This document shows, piece after piece, positions 12,111-23,958 of a stretch of DNA of 64,000 nucleotides. Source of the stretch: Hericium rajendrae (taxonomy: Eukaryota; Basidiomycota; Agaricomycetes; Russulales; Hericiaceae); contig CM065884.1 of the NCBI GenBank assembly GCA_033439255.1, forward strand, positions 1,488,001 through 1,552,000. Direction: 5' to 3'. A program made the translations under genes and the position numbers. Under the pieces are notes generated by a model. The model was given only the letters and a program-made list of their open reading frames with translations. It did not search any database and was not told the DNA's origin. How positions within the stretch are numbered: the first letter of the stretch is position 1; each line of letters opens with the position of its first letter.

Positions 12111-12544
12111 GTTGGGCCTCTAGAGCATGTATTTGCACGCTGGTATACAGTGATGGATCCTAGGGGCAGTGAACAAACTTCACGAAGTGTGGCGACGCCC
12201 CTCTCTCAAAAATAAGTTACCTGACTCGCGTTTGTGAGCCCAATCGTAGAGGTCTGGTTCGAGGCTCACCTGGACCTGTGCGCGATCTGCGGTAAAGAGA
12301 ATATCAGAATGATTAAAAGTCACTTCAACGGACAGATACACGAAGTCAGAGTAAATAGAAGGCGCATAAAGTACTGTAGCTCCGAGATATAGGTACAATC
12401 CCTCGCAAAGAGATGCCAGGGCCAGCCCCATGATAGTCAAAAGACTCCTGAATGGAAATACGGAGGACGCCGTGAGGTATGATATGCTCGACACCAGCAC
12501 CTCTCGCCGCACCACGGCCCCCCAATCAAAGGAATGAATAGGAA
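12111..12544. other. Spacer with one unassigned minus-strand ORF
   Basis: Convergent spacer between GH5 copy 2 and the Pmp3-like gene. A 111-codon minus-strand open frame (12180-12515) has a hydrophobic first half and a segment VQVSLEPDLYDWAHKRESG. I do not recognise it, and it has no supported introns or promoter, so I leave it unannotated as a gene. Confidence 0.35.
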
Positions 12545-13546
12545 TTAGAACTGGTGATCGAGCTCGTCGCCGTCCGTCCGCGCCGTGCCATTCGCGTCCC
12601 CGTTCGGGCGGCTGCGCTCGCCGTACAGCCCGCCCTCCGGGTCCTCGGGGAAGCCGTTCGTCGACCCGCTCCGCGACGAATACCGGTCCGCGTCGTCGCC
12701 GCCCGCCGCGTGCCGCTTCTTCTTCTTCGACTTCTTGCGCGCGTGCTCCTCGCTCATCGCGTACGCGTCCTCGGTGCGCGCAAAGCGATCCTTCTTGACC
12801 TTCTTCTTCTTCTTGAGCGTGCCCGCCGCGGGCGCGGCGTCCTCGAAGTTGGCGGGTAGTGCCAGCGGCCGCCGCCTCGAGGCGGTGCTCTCGGGGCGGC
12901 CGTAGTACTGCTCCTCGGCCGGGCTCCAGAGCTCGTTGCCGTTGCCGGCGGCGGTGTTGGCGCGGCGGGCGCCGGGACGGGACAGGTCCTCGGAGCTGTG
13001 GTCGGGGAGCTCGCCCTCCTCATAGGGTTGGCCTTCAAGGGTGGAGCGCGGCAGGCGCTCGGCGTAGCGGCCCGCCCACTGGGACTTCTTCTGCTTGCGC
13101 TTGATCTCGGAGGTGTCGACGAGGCCGTAACGCTGGGCCCACTTGGGCGTGCGGCGGTGGTTCTTGTTATTGCGGATGTTCTGGGGGGAGGTCAGCGGGC
13201 GGGTAGGGGCGAGAAACGTTGGGGTGCACCTGGATATAGAAATTGTGGACGTGCCCTGGACCTGAGTTAGTCCGCTGGACAACAGTGAGGTGGATAACAG
13301 GCGTACCAGGGATATAACCACATATTGTGAGTAGTAGATTGAGCCAGAAGTCGCTGCCGAGGCCAAAACGTGCAGCAACGGCTGTAGAAAAATTGCTATG
13401 ACATGAGATACAGCGGCGCAGAGCTAGCAGGCTGGTTATCTTTCACCTAGCGGGGGGAAGAGAGTGCCGAGGATAAAGAGAAGGACAGCAAAGCCGTGGT
13501 GACGCTTTGGCTTGAGATCGACCTTTGAGAAGTCGTAGGGCTGCAT
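12545..13546 (-). CDS. Pmp3/UPF0057 small membrane protein with long charged C-terminal tail
   Basis: The N-terminal quarter is a Pmp3/RCI2 stress-response proteolipid. It starts MQPYDFSKVDLKPKRHHGFA, has a first membrane helix VLLFILGTLFPPLAVAARFG, then FWLNLLLTICGYIPGHVHNF as the second helix and the IRNNKNHRRTPKWAQRYGLV cap. In yeast Pmp3 affects plasma-membrane potential and salt tolerance and is only about 55 residues long. Here some 200 further residues follow in the last exon, very polar and Lys/Arg/Asp-rich, with several KKKKK-type runs (LKKKKKVKKDRFAR, ARKKSKKKKRHAA). The tail is predicted disordered by composition and is probably cytosolic. The start at 13546 directly precedes the conserved domain and the stop is TAA at 12545. 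Family membership is firm; the function of the tail is unknown. Confidence 0.85.
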
Positions 13547-13960
13547 GGCTGGAGAGCGCAGCCGGAGGGGGAAGAGCGAGGAACGAAAGCGAGGACTCGG
13601 ACATGAAGAACATCTCGGCACGCCTATCGGCCCCGCCTAGCCACGTGGTCGCCTCCGACGCCGCCTGGCCGCCGTATCCGGTGCACCCTCCATCTTGGCC
13701 GTCAACCACAACGACCAGACGACGCTCCCCAAGCCGTCGTCCTGATTTTTATACTGATTGTTCGCGTTCCAGGCTTCAACTAGACTGCTAATCGTGCTTT
13801 TGTCTCGCGTACTACCACCACGCATAGGTGCGCATCATGCGACACCGCTTCTTCGCCTCTGACCCCGCTTTATTACATATAGTCACTTGCTACTCTCTTC
13901 TTTATCTGCCGTGACAACTTTTGGCCACCCATCTACCCCCACATCCTCTGCGATCTACCC
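13547..13960. other. Divergent promoter region (Pmp3-like / C2H2 factor)
   Basis: About 410 bases between divergent starts. No coding sequence is seen; the plus-strand side is pyrimidine-rich close to the C2H2 start, as is common in fungal core promoters. Confidence 0.45.
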
Positions 13961-16181
13961 ATGGACTCCTCCGCATCGCCCCCACACTCTCCTCCGTTCT
14001 CGCCCTCTCCGACGTCGTGCATGATTCCCATACGACTCCCCACCACTCGGCTACCCGTCCTCGCCGTCCGCGCACACTCCTCCGGCGCCACACACGCCGT
14101 ACAGCCCGCCCTTTCCTTTCCAGGCGCTCAAACACGAAGATCTCGGCGGCAGCGTCGACTTTGCGGGCGCCGCGCCGACTGCGCGTTCGACGCGGAGCTG
14201 CTCGTCAGCCTCCTCAATCAGAACGCGTCCGCGGCCAGCGCCGCGCTCATGAGCGCGCCGCACAGCAGCGGCAGGCCCTCGCCGAGCGCGAGCATGCTCA
14301 TCATGCGCATTTGTCGTCTTCTGCGGCCGAGCCACACGACCGCCAACTCAGATCAGCTCGCACGCGAGTCAGCAGCACATGAGCACGGCGCCGACGAGAC
14401 GCAGCGTGGCATCCCCCTTGATGGCCTCGGGCTGGGCATCGGCGACCTGGCCGCGATGCTGCAGGCCGCTGCGGGTGAGCGCGAGCGCGACATAGAGGGC
14501 CGCGAGAAGGAGAAGGAGCGCACGCGGGCGGCGCCCGCGTTCCACTCGCTCACCGCCGACGATGGGCTGCGCGACTCGTCGCCCGAGCTGAATGGCCCTA
14601 GTAAGGCGGGCGGCAGGCGACTATCGGATGGGTCCGAGTATCTTTATCGGAGGGACGATGATGAGCATGCTGCCGAACATGAGGACGAGGAGGACGAGGA
14701 TGCACATGGCAGGCGCAAACGGCGGCGCCTTAGTCATGGCGAAGGCGTCGACGCCGGGGTGCCGACGGATTTTGGCGATATCACAGATATTCTCAATCAT
14801 CTCGCACACTTCGAGGACGAGGAGCCCGTGGCAGAGAGCGCGCAGGATCAGGAGGAACCGAGTCAGGAACCGAAGCCGGCGGACGAAACGCCGAGCACTT
14901 CGCGGGCACAGACGCAGCCCACACCCACGCCCGCGCCGGCTGTCGAGATCATCGAGACCTCCAGCTCTGTGTCCCCGGTGCAACCCACATACAGAGCCCC
15001 GTCAGTTGCTACCCAGCACCCACAGAATCAGCACCACCACCGCCACCCGTCCTCCCGAGCATTCCCCATCAACATCCGACATCCCTCACCTCCATTCCAC
15101 CGTACAGCCCGCAACCTCTGCTCCTTCCGCATCCCTCGCAAGGCCACCCACATGCGTCTACTTCCACGTCGCATCTGCGCACTGTGGCAACCGCTAAGTC
15201 GGACACGAACACAAACGAAAGAGAGAAGAAGGAAAAGCATGTGCACGCATGCGATGAGTGCGGGAAGAGCTTTACGCGGAAGAGCGATCTGCTGAGGCAT
15301 AATCGGATACACACAGGCGAGCGGCCATTCGTCTGCTCGCATAGTGGATGCGGGAAGACATTCATTCAGGTGCGCATATACTATACATATCATCGTGTTC
15401 TGTCACTAATGTACATTTTACAGCGGTCGGCCCTGCACGTCCATTCACGGGTGCATACAGGCGAGAAGCCACACTGTTGCGAGTATCCCGGCTGCGGCAA
15501 GACGTTCGGCGACTCGAGCTCGCTCGCGCGGCACCGGCGCACGCACACGGGCAAGCGACCCTACAAATGCGAGGACCCGATCTGCGAAAAGACGTTCACG
15601 CGCCGCACGACGCTCACCGCGCACATGCGCACGCACGACCCGACCTGGGAGCCTGACCCCAACATGTGCGCACCGCCGCTTTCTTGTTTTGACGTGCAAA
15701 TGCTGACTTGTTGTGCAGTAAATATGACTTCAAGGCGAAGAAGCGCAAGGCGAGCGAGGAGCAGGGCGTCGGCGGCTCGTCGGACGACCACGACCTGGAA
15801 GAGTCGGTGCGCACGATCTCGGCGCTGCTGCAGCAGACGGAGAGCGGGCTGGGCACGCCGCAGTACGAGTCGAGCGGCGCGGAGGGCGGGGACGGGGAGG
15901 ACGCGCTGGAGCGGCGCGTGGATCACGTGAGCCGGGAGATCGCGAGCGCGATCGAGGTGTATGAGCATGACGACGAGGGTGAGGACGAGTTGGATGAGCT
16001 TGACGACGAGGACGAGGCCCCGTCTGGCGCGGGGGAGGCGGGGGAGACGAGCGATGCGGGGAGCAAGGGGGTAAAGCCGGCGGAGATGGCGATTAGCTTG
16101 CTGTGGGAGGAGGATGGAGAGGAGAGCGATGCGTTCCCGTTGCCGTTGCGGACAAGGAAGGGTGCCGTGGCGAAGAGCTAA
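13961..16181 (+). CDS. C2H2 zinc-finger transcription factor (four fingers)
   Basis: Probable nuclear DNA-binding regulator. Four consecutive C2H2 fingers lie at 15240-15640: [52 protein letters not shown] and [20 protein letters not shown], joined by TGERP, TGEKP and TGKRP linkers. Introns 15370-15423 (inside finger 2) and 15666-15718 (after the last finger) are clear. The C-terminal exon is acidic and ends at TAA 16179. The N-terminal 1.2 kb is low-complexity: a Ser/Pro/Tyr-rich start from [17 protein letters not shown], an acidic middle, a KRRRLS basic patch and a Pro-rich stretch before the fingers. To read this part as one protein the frame must change near 14020-14030, 14185 and 15000-15060, so the N-terminal model is unreliable and may reflect sequence errors. 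Target genes are unknown. Confidence 0.8.
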
Positions 16182-16709
16182 GCTGTTTGTACGTATCCCG
16201 CGGAATGTATGGCGATGTACTATCATTTGGCCAAGTGTCCACGTAAAGTCCGGATATCCTCTCTACGACCTCGGCCAAGCCTGTGCATAATCTATGAAGC
16301 CATTCGGTATACCCGATTACTCTGACCTTGGTAAAAAGGCAGGACGAGGCGGACGAAAGGCAAGGCGGCCTCCCAGGCGGGAAGCGCGCCGGATAGCCGT
16401 GAGAGGTATGAAGTCATTTGTGGGGGGGCTTGTAGGGTGCACGTGAAAAGATTGCGATTCGGGGCAGCAACTACGAGCTGGTCAGTGCGAAGGTATGTCA
16501 CGGAAAGGAGCGATTTGCACTCGTTTCAGCTCATCGTTATCGTTGTCCACTTCCTACGCTCTGCCGTGTTCTTTCCGAATTCGCCCGTGCGACGACCCCG
16601 TGTTATCGACGCTCTTATATTAACCCGGTAGCATCACCCTGTTCTGCACTCGAAATACAAATACCCCCGCACACGCTTTGCTTCTCTCCACCATAATAAC
16701 CTCTTCATA
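16182..16709 (+). other. Upstream region of the FBP gene
   Basis: About 530 bases between the C2H2 factor stop and the bisphosphatase start. It holds the 3' UTR of the former and the promoter of the latter; I see no gene. Confidence 0.45.
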
Positions 16710-18043
16710 ATGTCTGGAGAAGAGCAGGTCAACACCGATCTCATCACCCTCACCCGGTACGTGCCCGTTTGAACGCATGCATGCACGGCCGTCGCGACCT
16801 CGAATGTATGCCGCCGACCGATGACTGACGACGAACACCCAGCCATGTCCTGAACGATCAGTTCAATCTCGGCGCAGCCGCGTCGGGCGACCTCACCCTC
16901 CTGCTCACCGCCATCCAGCTCACCTCCAAATTCATCGCCACCAACGTGCGCAAGGCCCGCCTCATCAACCTGTGCGTGCCCTTCTCTCCTCCCCGTCTCC
17001 CCGCGCGTCCTGCACTGACGCAGAAGGGCATACAGCGTCGGCCTCGCGGGCGACACGAACACGTCTGGCGAGGAGCAGAAGAAGCTCGACGTGCTCTCGA
17101 ACGACATCATGGTCAACGCCCTGCGCGCGTCGGGCAAGACCGCTGTGCTCGTCTCCGAGGAGCTCGAGGATGCCGTGATTATCGAGGATCAGTACAAGGG
17201 CAAGTACTGCGTCGTGTTCGACCCGCTTGATGGCAGCTCCAATATCGATGCCGGGGTCAACATCGGCACCATCTTCGGTGTCTACCAGGTGGTAAGTGCG
17301 CAGCCGCCTGCGCGGTCGGCCTCGCTAACTTGCCCGTTTCGTGTATTAGCAAGAGGGCTCGAAGGGGACGATCGCGGATGTGTTGCGGCCGGGAAACCAG
17401 ATGGTCGCGGCCGGCTACACCATGTACGTCTTCGCGCGCGTCCGTCCGCCTGCGTGCGCGCTCACGCCCGCAGGTACGGCTCCTCCGCGAACCTGGTGCT
17501 CTCGACGGGCCACGGCGTGAACGGCTACACGCTCGACGCGGCGCTGGGCGAGTTCATCCTCACGCACCCGAACATCCGCATCCCGCCGCGCGGCAAGATC
17601 TACTCGTTCAACGAGGGCAACTCGATGTACTTCAACCCGCCCGTCGTGCGCTACCTCGAGAGCATCAAGTACCCCGCGAGCGGCAAGCCGTACTCCGCGC
17701 GCTACATCGGGAGCATGGTCGCGGACGTGCACCGCACGCTGCTCTATGGTGGCATCTTTGGGTACCCGGAGGACAAGAAGAGCAAGAAGGGCAAGTTGCG
17801 GCTGCTTTATGAGGCGTTCCCGATGGCGTTCCTCACGGAGCAGGTGCGTTCTGTCCCGGTTGCCATTTTGCGTGCGGCTGATGCGTTGGGTAGGCGGGCG
17901 GCGTCGCGACCACAGGGACGGGCCGCATTTTGGACATCGTGCCGACGAGCATACACGAGCGGTGCCCTGTGTTCCTGGGCAGCAGGGACGACGTGCAGGA
18001 TCTGCAGAAGTTCTACCAGGAGACGAATGGGGCTGCCTCGTAG
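16710..18043 (+). CDS. FBP1: Fructose-1,6-bisphosphatase
   Basis: Gluconeogenic enzyme converting fructose 1,6-bisphosphate to fructose 6-phosphate in the cytosol. Exons 16710-16756, 16843-16971, 17036-17291, 17350-17423, 17474-17843 and 17894-18043 sum to 341 residues with closed phases, the usual family length. The metal-binding signature VVFDPLDGSSNIDAGVNIGT is intact, as are GLAGDTNTSGEEQKKLDVLS, YSFNEGNSMYF, SARYIGSMVADVHRTLLYGG, GGIFGYPED and GGVATTGTGRILDIVPTSIH. The start ATG gives MSGEEQVNTDLITLTRHVL, typical of fungal FBPases, and no upstream in-frame ATG fits. Yeast FBP1 is glucose-repressed; nothing in the sequence lets me confirm that here. Confidence 0.96.
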
Positions 18044-18325
18044 TGTGCATTGCGTCTGGTGTAAGAAAGTCGAAGTACAAACCAATGCTGTATTGCGAAT
18101 CGCTACTAGTCATTCTATATCATGTACATCTTGATCAACTCTCTTTCGTGCTTCGCTGTGTGGCATGGTATCATGGGGATCTAACCTATGTGAATAAGGA
18201 TCCAAATAATGCGGGTGTATGGTTGCTACAGTGTGAAGATGCATGGAGTCTTGGAGAATGCGTATAATGAACAAAACATAATGTCGTCAAGCAAAGAAAC
18301 ATAGCAGATCGTTTTCCAAGACTCT
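18044..18325. other. Convergent 3' spacer (FBP1 / Nur1-like)
   Basis: Just under 300 bases of presumed 3' UTR between convergent genes; nothing else is seen. Confidence 0.5.
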
Positions 18326-19635
18326 CTAGTCTTCCCAGATGTTAACGATCTCTCCTTGGTGGGTCTGCACGCAGGCATCGGTTCGGATCGGATTGATCCG
18401 AGGGTATACGAACTACACACGATATAATTAACCGTCGTCGAGGATGAAGGGCGCAGGCGAAGACCTACCTTCGTATCATACTCGTGCATGACCTCCGCAG
18501 CGATGATCGCGCGGTCCTTCAACAGCGCTTCGTACGTCTGCGTCGTGATCCGCAGTTGCGCGCTCACGCCCGCCATGACGGCAAGCATGATGATCCAGTT
18601 CCCCGTGTTCCAGCACATCCACAGCAGCGCGTGCACGGGCGAGTACAGGCAAAACAGCAGCAGCTCGAGCTCGCCGGGCGTCCACACCTCGAGCTCCTGG
18701 ACGCGCTGGCCGCCGACCGCGCCGCCAGTCGACGCGGACGTGCCGATGCCGAGAAGGAAGCGCCAGAAGGCGGTGAAGCCGCGCCAGAGGAGCGAGCGCA
18801 GCTGTGCGGGGAGCGAGGGCGGGGTGGTCGGTGCGGAGACGAAGCGTGCGTGTGGGGAGGCGACTGGTTCGGGCTGCGTGTGCAGGTGGTACAGCTTCGT
18901 GCGGGAGAAGAGGTAGACCGCGTTTCCGCAGGCGATGAGGATCAAAAAGAAGGTCATTGGGACCGTCTGGGGTGGTCTTTAGCTGGGGTGATAACAACAA
19001 GGAAATGGACATACCCAGTCGAACCAGGCGACGCCATTGTCTTCCCGGTACATGTCTTCCCAGCCCATATCCGAGTCCGGTACGGTGCGTACCTGGTAGA
19101 TACGGACATAGAAATGGAGCAGGTGTAAGATGCTAGCGATGGCACAGGCAGACGTCTTGTTTTCGGGCAGTGGGACATTGGCGGGGAATATGGAGATCTC
19201 GAACGCAATTCGAGATGGTATGTTTCGAATCCTGATGATCAGCCATGCGGATCAGTATTTGAACGGTCCATTCAAAGTCGACACGCACTTTTCGTACAGA
19301 CTCTTCTTCCGGACGACTCTCTTCTTGGCGGGGGTGCCGTGAAGGCCCGGTCCGACTTCACTCTGCCTACCTCTGCCCTTCGCCTTCGTGCTGGCCGGCG
19401 ATGGGTATGGTGGATCTCTTCTCGATCTCGCAGCTTCCCAGTCAAATGGCACGCTCGCAGATAGCGAGGGCGTAGACAAAGGCGACCTGACTATCTGAAC
19501 TGGGTGTGACAGGCGTGGCTTGGGTGTGCTCGGGAAGGCGGGTGAGCTTGGGCCTGCGCTGCTATCGCGCGAGCTGGGGTTAGATCGGCGGGGAGAAGAC
19601 ATGTTGTTTGTCTGGGCAAGACGACGGAGGTCCAT
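18326..19635 (-). CDS. Nur1/Mug154-like nuclear rim membrane protein
   Basis: Inner nuclear membrane protein of the Nur1/Mug154 family. In yeasts Nur1 works with the LEM-domain protein Heh1/Lem2 to tether rDNA or heterochromatin at the nuclear edge. The N-terminal part is Ser/Pro-rich (SSPRRSNPSSRDSS, RSPLSTPSLSASVPFDWEAA) and ends in a basic KKRVVRKKSLYEKLTSIPSR segment. Then come VPLPENKTSA, a conserved HLLHFYVRIYQVR region, GWEDMYRED, a first helix MTFFLILIACGNAVYLFSRT and further hydrophobic helices LELLLFCLYSPVHALLWMCW and GNWIIMLAVMAGVSAQLRIT. The family's end signature follows: VMHEYDTKFVYPRINPIRTD and a QGEIVNIWED finish. The start could be 19635 (chosen: first ATG, good context) or 19602, which begins MSSPRR. 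Family assignment rests mainly on the C-terminal signature. Confidence 0.8.
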
Positions 19636-20198
19636 GGCTGTTGAGGAAAGAAAGCAGGGAGAGCCACGAGATGGCCGCGCGATGGACGCGACTCGGTCAC
19701 AGCGACGCGTTCCGTGACGAACACGTGGTTTTCCGATTTACCCGCCAAGTTTGCCTCCGCTGGGTTGTTCTTTGCATACGGAACCTTTTTGTCCGTTCCG
19801 CTGGGGAACAGATTCAACAATTCCGTTCCCTTTCTTTACGAAAACGAGGCTGCCATGCAGCGACACGAGGCGATTGCTGGGGTGGGACACGTGTCGTTTA
19901 TTTGTTTGTGCACCATTATGTAATACAAATAAACCCACCAATAAAGAAATCGGACAATGGGAAAATCAGGGTTTTTCAGGTCCGCCCCGAAGTTCAAAGT
20001 TGAACATCCTTCTTGTCTCCCCCATCCTCTTCCACCTTTTATTTCCCCTGCGTAACATACCTTCATAACGTCCTCCCTCACGAACACCTGTAATCCCTAG
20101 TCCCCGCCTTTTTTCTTGTTACGTCGCCAGCCATTACTTCCACTCTGCGCGCTCCGCCGTCCGCATCCTTGTCGCCTTCGAACTCGATCAGCGTCAGG
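19636..20198. other. Divergent promoter region (Nur1-like / membrane coiled-coil protein)
   Basis: About 560 bases between divergent starts. The side near 20030-20190 is pyrimidine-rich on the plus strand. No gene or repeat is seen. Confidence 0.45.
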
Positions 20199-21859
20199 AT
20201 GGCTCAACCCTCATCGTCACACCATCGTGAGCGCACAGAGCGCGAGCGGGACCATTCTCACCGCTCTGAACGCTCAGCCCATCACCACCATAGAACCATT
20301 TCATCCACCACCCTTCTCCTTGTCCTCTCCCTCATCCTCGCCGTTCTTGCGGTCATGCTGTCTTTACCCAGTCAAAACTCCAGTGCCAACCCGGCGGACC
20401 CTCAAGCCACCGGTGTCTGGAACTACCTCACCCCCAAGCGCTCAGGCGCCCTCATCGCTCGCGAGAGCAACGTCGCGCAGCGTGAGGCTGAGGTCGCCCG
20501 TCGCGAAGCCGAGATCCTCGCAGGTGCCCCGGCGGTGTCATTGGTGCTCCTCCCACTCCCTGCCCCCCTTGCCCCATGGTTGCCCAGGCCACCTTCGAGC
20601 CCCCTCCAGCGCAGACCGTCATCAAGGAGGTCGTCAAGGAGGATGCAATCACGCCTCCCGGCTGGTGGAAGGAGGGCAATGTCCGGTTCGATGACATCCT
20701 CGACCGTGAGCTCAAAATCGCCGAGCGCGAGCGCGAAATCAGCCGTCGCGAGGAGACCGTCAACCGTCGCGAGCACGACGCGTCAAGACGCGAAGCCTGG
20801 ATTATGGAGCAGCTTGTGTAAGTATCTAACGTCTAACACGCGTCTTGCCATTCCTTTGCTCATATCACTATTTCAGTGCTCTCGGCAATGAGCCCGAGGT
20901 TGAGGAAGAATACCACTACGAGCCCCTTGGAGCGCCGAGAGCTCCTGTGCCGCCTCCGAAGCGTAGACCTAACAAGGTACCGCCGCCTCCCCACCGCCGT
21001 TCCGAGCTCTGAGACGAAGGAGGTTTCCAATCCGACACTTTTCTTGTTTCTTCTATCTCAATTTCAGTCAGTTCGCGTCTCTGTCGTACATCCCCTCCCC
21101 ACCCCTCCTTCGTCCGGGCTTGGGGGACAACGGTTTTTCATTTCTTCCTGTCCCCCTTGTCCACTGTAGTCTGAGCATCTGCCTGTCGCGACGCGTCTCG
21201 GCAGACGGAACCAGGTCGATCTCCGATCGCGCGACGCGTCGCGCGTATACACGTGATATGCCGATTTCCTCTTTGCATGAGCCGTTCTGTTCATCTGCGC
21301 GCCCTCGAGCACGCTGTGACAAGTGACGATGGTGCAGATATCGAGTTTCAGTCTTCACCTGCCTGCTTCGGCCGGTCTGCTGGTCCGCGGCGCTGCAGGC
21401 CGATGCTCCGACTACATCCCCTCCACCGCTTACCTGAATCCACGCTGACCTCACGTTTTGCTCCTTCTCTAGGAATTGCCGCCTGTAATTATCACCGAAA
21501 CCGAAGCTGTTACCCGTACCATTACGCAAGTCCAGATCGAGACCGCCACTCTGCCCAACGAAACTGTTACCATACCCCCGCCTGCCAATACTCGCCGTGC
21601 CGCCTCTCCTACTCCTTCTCCTTACACCTCATCGTCTACTTCCACCCTCCCGAGAACCACTTCAATCGAGGTGCTCGTGGAAGAACACGAGGAGATCGTC
21701 CATGAGGAGCCCATCGAAGAGGAGGAAGAAGAGGAGTACTACCCCGATCCGGTCCCCCGGCGAAAGGCCCCAGCTCGTTGGGTGCCGCCCCCGCCTCCCC
21801 CGCCCGCTGCTTACAGACCTCAGGAGCGCTGGGGCGGCGGTGGATTTGGCGGGTGGTAA
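20199..21859 (+). CDS. Unknown fungal single-pass membrane protein with heptad-like RREAE repeats
   Basis: I do not recognise a named family. Starting at MAQPSSSHHRERTERERDHS, the protein has a His/Arg-rich N-terminus, one membrane helix (TISSTTLLLVLSLILAVLAV), then charged short repeats of the type REAEVARREAE and further on EREREISRREETVNRREHDA, which look helical or coiled. A Pro-rich and acidic C-terminal half includes PPVIITETEAVTRTITQVQI, an E-run near 21715-21740 and a final RWGGGGFGGW before TAA 21857. Intron 20820-20875 is clear. A second intron of about 495 bases, 20977-21472, is needed to join NK to ELPPVIIT in frame and is long for this genome. A single-base frame change is apparent near 20522, between EILAG and PGGVIGAPP. 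Topology would leave the charged tail on one side of a membrane, possibly as an organelle or nuclear tether, but that is a guess. Confidence 0.6.
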
Positions 21860-22455
21860 GTTTCGAAATGGTGTGTCGACTCGCGTGCGGTTTTGGTTGT
21901 ATCTATGACACGAAATAGCTCTTATCTTGCTTCTATTTACCAACTACCGTCTTCTTTTTCTCCTGCTGTGCCGTTGCTTTACCTGTTCTTCGTTACGCGG
22001 TGCCTACATGAACCCTACAGTATCTTTGTCCCCTCTTCTTGCTTCCTCTATCCGGCGATGCCTTCTCCCTACTTACCGTACTTACGAACTTTGACGATGG
22101 ATGACGGATACTGATACGGTTACGGCTTTGCTCATGACTGACGGGTACTTTGGTACTGTAGAATATTAGGATATCTATACCTGAATCCCGTGGATGCAGC
22201 ACGGCCTGTTGGATTCGGACTGTAACCCCCGCGTGGATCTTGAGTTACACTTGTTGCTGACGTCGGTCAGGAAGCCACGTCGGCGTCATGACTATTGACT
22301 GGAGCATCGGCACGGGAGAAAATAGGCGACGTCTTTGGGGTTGTTTGTGCGGACTTTGATATTTTCAGCAAAGTAAGCCTGACGCGTCAAGGTCGACCGC
22401 GGCTGGTATCACTCCCTCACAGTCCCAACACCTACGTTGGTGCTCAGTCTTCACC
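21860..22455 (+). other. Spacer upstream of TOM40
   Basis: About 600 bases with the 3' UTR of the membrane protein gene and the TOM40 promoter. No gene is seen. Confidence 0.45.
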
Positions 22456-23710
22456 ATGGCCGGTGTCGCCTCAGAAAAAACACCTTTCCCAGATGCGGTC
22501 CCTGCCCCGTCGACGTCCTACTCGTCGCCGGCGTCAGACCGCGCCGGCTTCTCCGCGCTGTCTCCCCTGACGAGTGTATACCAGCGGTTCCAGAACTGGC
22601 GATCCTCGTTGGGTCTTCCCAACCCTGGCTCAGTAGAGAACCTCGGGAAGGAGGTCAAAAGTGCGTCGTTCGGCATGTATGTGCTCGCTGTCGGCGGGGG
22701 CTAACGTGTGGTGTGCTGGCGCGACAGACACGCATCTGACGAACTACATGTTCGATGGCGCGCGGGCGGACCTCATGAAGAACCTGTCGATGGATCCTGC
22801 CTTCCAGGTCACCCACTCCTTCTCGCTGGCATCGCAGACCGCGCCGCCGACGTATAGCTTTGGAGCCCTGTTCATGACCCAGAGCGTGCGTGGCAGATCC
22901 ACTTCGTCGGTATAGTTTTTACTCACGGCGCGACACAGATCTTCCTTCAAGGCAATGTCGACCATGAAGGCAACGTCAGCGCCCGGGTCAACCACGGCTG
23001 GTCGCCCACGAATGTGACGAAAATGCAGGCACAACTGTCGCAGCAGGTCGGGCACAACATGGTCCAGCTCGAGCAGGACTACCAGGGCCTCGACTACAGC
23101 GTGAACGCGAAAGCCATCAACCCCTCCCCCATCGACGGCAGCGGCATCTTCGTCGGCAGCTACCTCCAATCCATCACCAAAAACCTCGCGCTCGGCCTCG
23201 AGTCGGTGTACCAGCGCCAGCAGGACATGTCGGACCTGTCGGTGTCGTACCTCGGCAAGTACACCGGTGCGAACAAGGACTGGGTCGCGACGGCGACGGT
23301 GCAGCCGATCGGCGGCCTGCAGGCGACGTACTGGCAGAAGCTCGGCGAGAAGCTGGACGTGGGCGCGGACCTGGTGGTCCTCAGCGGCCCGATGCGCAGA
23401 GACGCGGTCGCGACGCTCGGCGCGAAGTGGGACCTGCGGATGTCGACCTTCAGGGCCCAGCTGGACTCGCAGGGCAAGGTGTCGGCGCTGCTTGAGCAGC
23501 GCTTCGCACCGTCGTTCGTTTTCACGGTAGCCGGGGAGATTGATCACTTCAAGGTCAGTGACTTGCTCCCATCTCGCCGCTTCATGGCATGCTCATTATG
23601 TCACGCAGAACTCGGCAAAGGTGGGCGTGGGTGTGATGATCGAGAGCACGAGCTTGACGCCGGAGGAGATGGGCATGGTGATGCAACAACCGCCTGCAGG
23701 CTACCCATAA
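22456..23710 (+). CDS. TOM40: Mitochondrial import channel Tom40
   Basis: Beta-barrel pore of the outer-membrane TOM complex, through which nearly all precursor proteins enter mitochondria. Exons 22456-22660, 22728-22885, 22939-23553 and 23609-23710 give 359 residues, normal for the family. After an unstructured Ser/Pro N-terminus (MAGVASEKTPFPDAVPAPST) come THLTNYMFDGARADLMKNLS, FQVTHSFSLASQ, SYSFGALFM-type barrel strands, VNHGWSPTNVTKMQAQLSQQ, YQGLDYSVNAKAINPSPIDG, YLQSITKNLALGLESVYQRQ, GDWVATATVQ-like strands and the conserved end region SAKVGVGVMIES plus LTPEEMGMVMQQ. All strands read without interruption. No cleavable presequence is expected or seen. Confidence 0.95.
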
Positions 23711-23958
23711 CCATCGCCATGTTGCTGATTTACCATAGAGAAAATAATTGCATTCCCCACCATCCTCTCCTCATAGCATATACTCGCTGTCTTTCTTGTC
23801 TACAGCAATGATTTTGCATGATTGCTCGCAGTGTAGGGCACGTTCCAGTAAATTCCGTTGCGCGGTGTATATGGCCGTGGGAAGCGGCTTTGAAGCCGTT
23901 GGCGAGGGACTAATAGTCTGGATCTTGTCGTAAGCCCTACTCCACTACACACCACACC

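Noticed and set aside
12180-12515. 111-codon minus-strand open frame between GH5 copy 2 and the Pmp3-like gene
   Set aside because: No recognisable domain, no supporting splice or promoter signals; it might be a remnant but I cannot support a gene.
13961-15295. One continuous open frame as the N-terminus of the C2H2 factor
   Set aside because: Other frames give more protein-like sequence in parts (e.g. [17 protein letters not shown]), and the long frame enters the zinc-finger region out of phase.
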